64,000 bases of DNA from an uncultured Bacteroidales bacterium (GTDB lineage Bacteria; Bacteroidota; Bacteroidia; Bacteroidales; UBA932), in the NCBI GenBank assembly GCA_934725575.1, contig CAKVCK010000004.1, positions 85,218-149,217 on the forward strand, given 5' to 3'. Within the stretch, counting starts at the first letter, position 1. Every line of letters begins with the position of its first letter. The notes under the pieces were generated by a model. That model did not search any database, was not told the DNA's origin, and saw only the letters and a program-made list of their open reading frames with translations. Made by a program: the position numbers and the translations under genes. This document shows positions 58,238 to 64,000 of this stretch, one piece after another.

Positions 58238-59305
58238 TTAGTCGATCCACTGGCTGAAGAAACGCCAGATTTCGGAACAGGTGTCCATATCCTTGTCGGA
58301 CCAGGAATGGCCACCGCCTTCGACTTTGTAGAGCCAGACTTCTGTCGGTCTGCCGCCTTTCACCGCTGGCTTGCCGGCCTTGAACTGATAGAGGGTGACT
58401 TGGTTACGACCCTCACGGCGAGGAAGTTCGGTGACATATTCCTCTGTGCAGCCGTTGACGGCGATGATTCTGCTGACCGCCGCAGGGACCGGAATATACG
58501 CTCCCCAGCCACCTTTGTTCCCGGGGTCGCCGAGCCATTCGGACGTGCGGTCCTGCGTGCCGTGGACCTCCATGAAAGGAAGAGGGTGCTTGTAGGAATA
58601 TTCAGTTTCCATCCAGTTGAACTGCAGCCCTGCGATCGAGGCCATGGCCTTGAAGGCCTTCGGGGCGCGCATCGCTATCAGGTAGATGATGTCTCCACCG
58701 TTGGACATCCCGGTGAGGAAGGTGTTCTTGGGGCTGAGGTCGAATTTCTTTTGGAGTTCTTTGGAAAGGGCGATGAGGAACTTAACATCATCGGTCTTCA
58801 TCCCTTCCTGTGAAGGGTAGCGGACATTCCAGCCCGGTTTCCCTTTCGGATCCTTTATTCCCTGAGGGTAGCATACGGCGAACCCGTTCCGGTCGGCGAC
58901 ATCCATCATCGCTTTCTTTCCCTTGAGGGCCGAGCCGCCGTAGCCGTGCAGGACTATCACGAGAGGAGCCCCGGCCTTCAGCCCTTCCGGACGGTAGAGG
59001 TAATATTCCCGCTCAAGTCCTTGATTTTTCATTGTGTAACGCTCGCAACGTTCCTTTACTCCGTACTCGTTGGCGGAACCCATATTGGGCATGGATGCCT
59101 TGGCAGGCTCAGCATCCGGTTGATTCGTAACCTGGAATAAGACGTGTCCGTCAGTCAGGTCGCTGGGCTGGCTGGTCTGTTCACCGAGTCCGTTGGTTCG
59201 GTCGCTGGGCATGTCGAAGCGACTGTTTATGGTATTGTCTGGCCCATTGCTCCCTATGACGTAGGCAAGAGCCAGAAACACTGCGACAACCGTGGAGGAT
59301 AACAT
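58238..59305 (-). CDS. PHB-depolymerase-like secreted esterase
   Basis: 355 residues. Signal or anchor segment about 1-20 (LSSTVVAVFLALAYVIGSN), then a low-complexity stretch (about 22-75; DRTNGLGEQTSQPSDLTDG). An alpha/beta-hydrolase domain of the esterase/PHB depolymerase (LpqC, CE1-like) family follows: VLHGYGGSALKGKK, FLTGMSNGGDIIYL (nucleophile Ser in GMSNGG), VHGTQDRTSEW and EGGGHSWSD with the catalytic His. It may act on aryl or sugar esters at the cell surface. The low-complexity stretch is encoded by REP-like DNA (59099-59223). The ATG at 59305 is chosen over a GTG at 59362. Confidence 0.85.
   Translation of the reverse strand: MLSSTVVAVFLALAYVIGSNGPDNTINSRFDMPSDRTNGLGEQTSQPSDLTDGHVLFQVTNQPDAEPAKASMPNMGSANEYGVKERCERYTMKNQGLEREYYLYRPEGLKAGAPLVIVLHGYGGSALKGKKAMMDVADRNGFAVCYPQGIKDPKGKPGWNVRYPSQEGMKTDDVKFLIALSKELQKKFDLSPKNTFLTGMSNGGDIIYLIAMRAPKAFKAMASIAGLQFNWMETEYSYKHPLPFMEVHGTQDRTSEWLGDPGNKGGWGAYIPVPAAVSRIIAVNGCTEEYVTELPRREGRNQVTLYQFKAGKPAVKGGRPTEVWLYKVEGGGHSWSDKDMDTCSEIWRFFSQWID
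59099..59223. repeat. Degenerate REP-like DNA inside the esterase gene
   Basis: A REP-like unit in one direction at 59099-59112 (CTTGGCAGGCTCAGC) and others in the opposite direction at 59157-59170 and 59200-59223 (GGTCGCTGGGCATGTCGAAG). They fall in the low-complexity segment after the signal peptide and are translated. Confidence 0.45.
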
Positions 59306-59332
59306 ATTGATGGATTGATTTTTAAATGAATA

Positions 59333-59359
59333 TCCTCCTGCCCGTGACAGGTAGGAGGA
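59333..59359 (-). terminator. Terminator after nagB
   Basis: TCCTCCTGCC (59333-59342) pairs with GGTAGGAGGA (59350-59359) with one mismatch. On the minus strand it follows the nagB stop by about 45 bases. Confidence 0.55.
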
Positions 59360-59403
59360 CACTTCGGTATTATTCTGATTTACAGATTGTTGTCCTCCAC
59401 ACG

Positions 59404-60198
59404 CTATTTGTTCTCGGCAGCCTCGACGGCCTTGAAATAGCGGTAGGAGTTGACCTTGAGCTCACCGGCTGCCGGCTCGTCAAGCACAACGACACCATTC
59501 TCGTGCAGCTGAAGGGCAGAGAGGGTGACATAGTGGCTTACAGGTCCCTCGATGGCGTCCTTGACAGCCTTGGCCTTCTTGCCGCCGAAAGCGAGGACGA
59601 GAACCTCCTTGGCACCACACACTGTGGCGACACCGACTGACATGGCCTGTTTAGGAACCTTGTTCACATCGTTGTCGAAGAAACGGGAGTTTACCTCGAG
59701 AGTGTCCTGGGTGAGGGTCATGACCCTTGTCCTGGAGTTGAGGGAAGAGAACGGCTCGTTGAACGCGAGGTGTCCGTCCTCGCCGACTCCGCCGAGGAAC
59801 AGGTCGATTCCTCCGGCAGCCACGATGGCCTTCTCGTAATCCTCGCACTCTTTGGCGAGATCAGGAGCGTTGCCGTTGAGGATGTGGATGTTGCCGGCCG
59901 GAACGTCCACCTTGTCGAACAGATTCTTGTGCATGAAGCTGTGGTAGCTCTCCGGATGGCTCTCAGGAAGCCCTACATATTCATCCATGTTGAATGTGAT
60001 GACATTCTTGAATGAGATCTCTCCGGCCTCGTACATTCTGACGAGCTCGGCATAGACATCCAGAGGAGTGGAGCCGGTAGGCAGTCCGAGTACGAATGGC
60101 TTGTCGGTCTTCTCAGCCTTTGCCTTGATGGCGGCGGCAATGTGGTGGGCGGCCCAGATAGAGCCTTCCTTCTTTGTGTCTCTGATGATTACTTTCAT
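59404..60198 (-). CDS. nagB: Glucosamine-6-phosphate deaminase
   Basis: 264 residues; converts glucosamine 6-phosphate to fructose 6-phosphate and ammonia. GLPTGSTPLDVYAE binds the phosphate, FNMDEYVGL holds the catalytic Asp, and GVGEDGHLAFNEPFSS keeps the Asp, His and Glu of the active site. It lies 20 bp after the NagB/PIG-L fusion, probably in one transcript, and is the only copy here with an intact deaminase site. Confidence 0.96.
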   Translation of the reverse strand: MKVIIRDTKKEGSIWAAHHIAAAIKAKAEKTDKPFVLGLPTGSTPLDVYAELVRMYEAGEISFKNVITFNMDEYVGLPESHPESYHSFMHKNLFDKVDVPAGNIHILNGNAPDLAKECEDYEKAIVAAGGIDLFLGGVGEDGHLAFNEPFSSLNSRTRVMTLTQDTLEVNSRFFDNDVNKVPKQAMSVGVATVCGAKEVLVLAFGGKKAKAVKDAIEGPVSHYVTLSALQLHENGVVVLDEPAAGELKVNSYRYFKAVEAAENK

Positions 60199-60218
60199 GA
60201 TGATATTCTTTTAATATG

Positions 60219-62153
60219 TTATTTCAATCTTAGGAAAACTTCGATGGCTTGATATTCGGCCATTCCGAGTTCGTCATATAACCTTGCGGTGTTCTGTGTG
60301 CGCTCCTCGGCCCTCTGCCAAAACTCCCTCGGGTCATCGCCCGGGAACGGAACGATGTCTTTCTGGGAAAGGTGGCGGAAGATGGCGTGGCGCTTCTCGA
60401 TGAGCTCGTCAGGGCTGAGCGGAACGGCCATGTCAACTCTCCAGAGCTCCCACTCCATCCAGGCACCTCTGTAGAGCCAGATCGTGGTGTCGTTCAGCCA
60501 GTCGTTGCCTTCCTCCTTGAGCTGTTCGATGGCCTCAAGGGCGGCCTCGGTGCAGACCCTGTGCGTTCCGTGAGGGTCGGCGAGGTCACCTGCCATGTAG
60601 ATCTGGTCAGGGTGGATCCTGACGATCAGCTCCTTGATAATGTCAAGGTCTTTCTGTGTGCGAGGCAGTTTCGTCACTCCGCCCGACTCGTAGAACGGCA
60701 GGTTGAGGAAGTGGACATTGGTGTTGTCGTTGAGGCCGAAGCTTCTGTCCGCTCCTCTGGCCTCGCTGCGGCGGATGGCCGCCTTGATGGCGAGAAGCTC
60801 CTTAGGCTCAGGCTCACCAGGCTTCTTTGAGTCGATGATTTTCTTTACCTCGTCGAACTTGTCTCCGAATCCAAGCTGGTAGGCGGCGTCCATATGCTGA
60901 AGCACAACGTCATCGTGCACTGCCAGGTCACCGGAGGTCTCGTAGGCCACGTGCACGTCGTGTCCCTGATGCACGAGACGGATGAATGTGCCTCCCATGG
61001 AGATCACGTCATCGTCCGGGTGAGGGGAGAAAATCAGGACCTTCTTAGGGAACGGAGTTGACTTGACAGGCCTTGTGGTGTCGTCAGCGTCAGGCTTTCC
61101 GCCCGGCCATCCGGTGATGGTGTGCTGGAAGTCATTGAAAACGTCTATGTTGATCTTGTCGAACGGCCCGTAGAGTTCGATGAGCTCTCCGAGGGAGTTC
61201 TCGAAATAGTCCTGCTGCTTCAGCTTGAGGATTGGCTTGTGAACCTTCTGGCAGAGCCAAACGACGGCCTTGCGGATCAGGTTCGGTGTCCACTGGCAAG
61301 GACCGACCATCCAAGGTGCGACGAGTCTGGTCAGCATGGAGGCTGACATCTCGTCAGTGTAGAATGTGATGTTGTCGTGTTCCTGAAGCCAGGTCGCAGG
61401 GCAGGCCGGATCGATGTCTCCCTCCACGACTTTCTTTACCACAGCCGCCTTGTCCTCGCCCCAGGCCATAAGGATGATCCTGCGGGCGCTCATCATCGTG
61501 CCGATGCCCATCGTGATGGCTGTCTTAGGGGTGACGGAGATGTCGCCGTTGAAGTTGCGGGCCTGTCTCTTTCTGGACTGGTATGAGAGCGGAACGGTGC
61601 GTGTGCGGCTCTTCTCTGACGAGCCGGCCTCGTTGAAACCGATCTGGCCGCCTTCGCCGACACCTATCACAAGCAGGTCGAGACCTCTGGCGATCTTGTC
61701 AAACTCGGCGCAATAGTCGGATACCTCTTCCTTTGAGACTGTTCCGTCAGGAATATGCACGTTCTCCTTTTTGACATCCACATTGTCAAGGAATTCGGCG
61801 TGGAGCCTGTGGTTGCGGCTCTGGGCGGAGTCGCTGCCGCAAGGGTAATATTCATCAATGGAGAACACCTCGACATTGGCGAAGGAGACCTTGCCTTCCT
61901 TGAACTGCTCTGTCAGGTTGCTGTAGAGGGACACAGGTGTGGTTCCTGTGGTCAAACCGAGTTTGAAAGGACGAGGAAGAGCCGCCCTTTCGTGGTCTTT
62001 GATGGCTTTGACGATGATGTCTGCCACCTTGTCGCTTCCGATGTTCGCGTCATCGGAAATCTCGGTGGTGATCTTCTCGTAGGAATGGAGAATGCTCTTA
62101 GGCAGGTTCTCCTCAATCAATCCACCGTCTTTTGGTAAAGAAAAGTGCTTCAT
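60219..62153 (-). CDS. NagB-like / PIG-L deacetylase fusion protein
   Basis: 644 residues. The first ~300 are a NagB-like domain: LGLTTGTTPVSLYSNL, FSIDEYYPCGSDS and LVIGVGEGGQIGFNEAGSSE. Compared with the intact motif G-x-D-G-H, the catalytic Asp and His are Gly and Gln here, so deaminase activity is doubtful. The C-terminal ~260 are a PIG-L/LmbE domain with the zinc motif IFSPHPDDDVISMGGT (about 412-427) and HGTHRVCTEAAL. PIG-L enzymes remove N-acetyl groups from sugar compounds. Together with nagB it may make and use amino-sugar phosphates. The ATG at 62153 gives the family start. Confidence 0.9.
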   Translation of the reverse strand: MKHFSLPKDGGLIEENLPKSILHSYEKITTEISDDANIGSDKVADIIVKAIKDHERAALPRPFKLGLTTGTTPVSLYSNLTEQFKEGKVSFANVEVFSIDEYYPCGSDSAQSRNHRLHAEFLDNVDVKKENVHIPDGTVSKEEVSDYCAEFDKIARGLDLLVIGVGEGGQIGFNEAGSSEKSRTRTVPLSYQSRKRQARNFNGDISVTPKTAITMGIGTMMSARRIILMAWGEDKAAVVKKVVEGDIDPACPATWLQEHDNITFYTDEMSASMLTRLVAPWMVGPCQWTPNLIRKAVVWLCQKVHKPILKLKQQDYFENSLGELIELYGPFDKINIDVFNDFQHTITGWPGGKPDADDTTRPVKSTPFPKKVLIFSPHPDDDVISMGGTFIRLVHQGHDVHVAYETSGDLAVHDDVVLQHMDAAYQLGFGDKFDEVKKIIDSKKPGEPEPKELLAIKAAIRRSEARGADRSFGLNDNTNVHFLNLPFYESGGVTKLPRTQKDLDIIKELIVRIHPDQIYMAGDLADPHGTHRVCTEAALEAIEQLKEEGNDWLNDTTIWLYRGAWMEWELWRVDMAVPLSPDELIEKRHAIFRHLSQKDIVPFPGDDPREFWQRAEERTQNTARLYDELGMAEYQAIEVFLRLK

Positions 62154-62266
62154 TTTGTTGAGCTTAAAAATTTCGTTAAATATGATAGTTTCGCCAGCCC
62201 GTTTCCGGACCAAAAGCTCTATGTCGTTTCCACGGATCAACCGGCCGCGGACACCGTGCCAAATCA

Positions 62267-63127
62267 CTACAATTTAGATGCCGCGACACTGAATGTGTCT
62301 CCGTGTTCCAAATCTCCATATTCCAGCCCGCGCTTCAGCCAGGTGTAGCGCTGCTTCGCCGTTCCGTGGGTGAAGGATTCCGTCACCACATAGCCTTGCG
62401 CCTTCTTCTGGAGGTAGTCGTCCCCGATCTTCGAGGCGCAGTTAAGCGCATTCTCTATGTCGCCTTTTTCCAGGGACTTATACTTCTTGTCATCGTTCAT
62501 CGCCCAGACTCCGGCGTAGTAGTCGGCCTGAAGTTCCAGCCTGACGCTGATCGCGTTCGCCTCGGTTTTGCTGACTTTAGCCATCTTCTGATGAGCCTGC
62601 CCGAGCGTGCCGAGAAGGTACTGGACGTGATGACCGACCTCGTGGGCGATGACGTAGGCGTAGGCCAGGTCGCCGTCCGCTCCGATCTGCCGCTTCATCG
62701 AGGTGAAGAAGCTGAGGTCGATATAGACGCTCTGGTCGGCGGAACAGTAGAACGGCCCTACCGATGAGTTGGCGGCTCCACATCCGGAAGTGGTTGATCC
62801 TGAATATAACACCATCTTCGGCGGGTCATATTCATAGCCATACTTCGCGAATATGGCTGTCCAGACATCCTCGGTTCCGGCGAGGACTTTCTTCGCGAAC
62901 GATGCAAGTTCCTGTTCCTCGGCGGAGAACTCCACATGCCCCTCTGTCTGTTCGGTGCCTTGAATCGAGGACACTCCCTCAAGCACGGACGAAGGATCCC
63001 CTCCGAGCAGCATCACAATCAGCGCGATGACGATGGTTCCGCCCAGACCCACTCCGGCCTTGGCTCCACGTCCCATACCTCTTCTGTCATCCACATTCGT
63101 GCTTTCGCGTCTTCCGTCAAGATTCAT
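62267..63127 (-). CDS. KPN_02809/YpfJ-type zinc metallopeptidase
   Basis: 286 residues. An N-terminal charged part (LDGRRESTNVDDRRG) leads to a membrane segment (about 27-44; VGLGGTIVIALIVMLLGG), so the enzyme sits on the membrane facing outward. The zinc site is VIAHEVGHHVQ, with the remaining family motifs SGCGAANSSVGPFYC (disulphide Cys pair), DQSVYIDLSFF, ELQADYYAGVWA and FTHGTAKQRYTWLKRG. Substrate unknown. A probable promoter box is at 63156-63163. Confidence 0.9.
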   Translation of the reverse strand: MNLDGRRESTNVDDRRGMGRGAKAGVGLGGTIVIALIVMLLGGDPSSVLEGVSSIQGTEQTEGHVEFSAEEQELASFAKKVLAGTEDVWTAIFAKYGYEYDPPKMVLYSGSTTSGCGAANSSVGPFYCSADQSVYIDLSFFTSMKRQIGADGDLAYAYVIAHEVGHHVQYLLGTLGQAHQKMAKVSKTEANAISVRLELQADYYAGVWAMNDDKKYKSLEKGDIENALNCASKIGDDYLQKKAQGYVVTESFTHGTAKQRYTWLKRGLEYGDLEHGDTFSVAASKL

Positions 63128-63155
63128 ACTAATTTCAGTGTTAACTTAAATCACA

Positions 63156-63163
63156 CAAAGATA
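63156..63163 (-). promoter_or_regulatory. Promoter -7 box of the metallopeptidase
   Basis: TATCTTTG on the minus strand, 28 bases before the ATG. Confidence 0.45.
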
Positions 63164-63327
63164 CTCACTTTTCCCGTAAGCCGGATTGGTTTTCCGAAAA
63201 AATATCAGGCGAAAAAACTGAACGCAGGCGCCCTCATGTCAGTTCGGGTCGAAATGTCGTTTCTGCTGAGTCAGAAATGTCCACCGAAACGGCAAACTGC
63301 CGGAGAAAAGAGTCTATAGCTCGGGTT

Positions 63328-63356
63328 TGTCCGGTATAAATGAGCTTTACCGGACA
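63328..63356. other. 9-bp inverted repeat
   Basis: TGTCCGGTA (63328-63336) and TACCGGACA (63348-63356) with 11 bases between. It lies about 50 bases upstream of the tRNA promoter and could be an operator or a hairpin. No gene is seen between 63128 and 63496. Confidence 0.4.
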
Positions 63357-63408
63357 TACAGGGGGCAAGATTTTTTCATTGAAGCTTTTGAAGCTTTTTG
63401 TGGAATGT

Positions 63409-63440
63409 TTTGGAATATCGGAGGAAAATCAATAACTTTG
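63409..63440 (+). promoter_or_regulatory. Promoter of tRNA-Leu
   Basis: TTTG (63409-63412), exactly 20 bases, then TAACTTTG (63433-63440). The predicted start site falls near 63447, about 50 bases before the tRNA. Confidence 0.7.
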
Positions 63441-63496
63441 CAATCCTTATGGAAGCGGAAGTGCGATGCTTCCCGAGGAAAAGTCTACATGAATAT

Positions 63497-63581
63497 GCCC
63501 GAATGGCGGAATTGGTAGACGCGTTGGACTCAAAATCCAATGTCCCTTAAAGACGTGCCGGTTCGAGCCCGGCTTTGGGCA
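63497..63581 (+). tRNA. tRNA-Leu (anticodon CAA)
   Basis: Acceptor stem GCCCGAA pairs with TTTGGGC; D-arm GGCGGAATTGGTAGACGC; anticodon loop CTCAAAA gives anticodon CAA, reading UUG; a long variable arm (GTCCCTTAAAGACG) marks it as a class-II tRNA; T-arm CCGGTTCGAGCCCGG. The 3' CCA is not encoded (A then CCC). It has its own promoter and terminator. Confidence 0.97.
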
Positions 63582-63588
63582 CCCTACT

Positions 63589-63627
63589 GAAGTCTCCCTC
63601 GTTTTTGGGAGACTTCTTCTTTTTTTT
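63589..63627 (+). terminator. Terminator of tRNA-Leu
   Basis: GAAGTCTCCC (63589-63598) pairs perfectly with GGGAGACTTC (63607-63616), followed by TTCTTTTTTTT. Confidence 0.9.
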
Positions 63628-64000
63628 GTCAGATTAAACCTTACATCATTTGCCCTGCACCTTTGGGCGGCGGATAGGTGCGGAAGTGTCGCCCAAGCGT
63701 GTCGTGCTGCACTCTCGGGCGACGATAAGTGCCAAAAGCGTTGCCCTGGAGTGCCGTCTTGGAGTGGCGCGAGGAAGGATTCTGGAACGATCAAAGGAGC
63801 ATAAATGGATGGTTTTGCTCTTGTCAAAGACAAAAACGCATACGACGGTGGCATTATATGGAGAAAATGCGGCCGTCGTGATTGGTCAAGGCTCCGGGGG
63901 TGCGTTTCAGGGGATTTAGTTCCCAGGGCAACCGCATCAAAATACCTCCTTCCTTTTGCATACGGCAATGCGGTGAAGACATCTTCACTACTATGCTAAC
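63628..64000. other. No recognised gene at the right edge
   Basis: Short open frames only, none with a plausible product. GTCGCCC/GGGCGAC is an inverted repeat at about 63688-63723, with the 12-mer TGCACTCTCGGG inside (63708-63719), the same as in the hairpin at 18797-18827. Confidence 0.5.

Noticed and set aside
18814..63719. 12-mer TGCACTCTCGGG shared by the hairpin at 18.8 kb and DNA at 63.7 kb
   Set aside because: Twelve bases can match by chance in 64 kb on two strands; the surrounding DNA is not similar.
63650..63999. Two short frames at the right edge
   Set aside because: No family, no promoter, and they overlap in different registers.

Overview
The window is a stretch of chromosome from a member of the Bacteroidota, most likely the order Bacteroidales. 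Evidence seen directly: a SusC/SusD outer-membrane pair, many lipoproteins with a Bacteroidota-type lipobox, a NagB/PIG-L fusion, a DUF3127 protein, and Bacteroidota promoters (TAnnTTTG at -7, sometimes with TTTG or TTG about 20 bases upstream). Base composition is roughly 50-55% GC by eye, with AT-richer patches. The genus cannot be fixed from the sequence; Cryptobacteroides- or Alistipes-like gut lineages are possible. There is no rRNA, CRISPR array, intact insertion sequence, integrase or prophage. One tRNA is present (Leu-CAA).

Layout. 1-680: gene-free, AT-rich DNA with several hairpins. 0.9-6.0 kb: serC-serA-DUF1015 (serine synthesis), pyrB and a YigZ protein, all on the minus strand. 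6.1-18.5 kb: housekeeping, mainly DNA and tRNA metabolism: a pRiA4b ORF-3-like acidic protein, miaA, a DUF3127 SSB-like protein, an FKBP lipoprotein, recQ, a PHP phosphatase, a DUF308 membrane protein, dnaG, metG and galM. 18.5-21.3 kb: an AT-richer accessory patch with a broken small gene, a C10 (streptopain-type) cysteine protease and a tiny lipoprotein. 21.5-25.7 kb: a minus-strand run of an O-methyltransferase, a GH29 fucosidase, an M16 protease and an unknown secreted protein. 25.9-28.6 kb: dnaX and lptB. 28.6-51 kb: a transport and hydrolysis region with two divergent organophosphate antiporters, a secreted FAD enzyme, mtlD, a purple-acid-phosphatase-like enzyme, an SGNH esterase, a repeat-rich lipoprotein, a glycerophosphodiester phosphodiesterase, SusC/SusD and two tandem calcineurin-type phosphoesterases. 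51-63 kb: a pentulose-phosphate epimerase, cysS, purL-purC, a PHB-depolymerase-like esterase, nagB, a NagB/PIG-L fusion and a zinc metallopeptidase. The window ends with tRNA-Leu and its terminator.

The most interesting signals. (1) The 7-mer TGAATAT (either strand) occurs about 88 times by hand count against about 6 expected. It occurs in genes and between them and in several reading frames, and is missing from the segments that look acquired; it behaves like a genome-wide signature motif. (2) REP-like palindromes built on CACTGAGCCTGTCGAAGTG lie between genes and also inside the linkers of DnaG and DnaX, where they are translated. (3) A second hairpin family has different arms but the same loop (19.4 and 36.4 kb). 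(4) The genes from 28.6 to 51 kb look like a locus for taking phosphate esters, possibly phospholipid-derived, from outside the cell: esterase, phosphodiesterase, phosphatases, SusCD and sugar-phosphate/glycerol-phosphate-type antiporters. A 19-bp inverted repeat brackets part of it.
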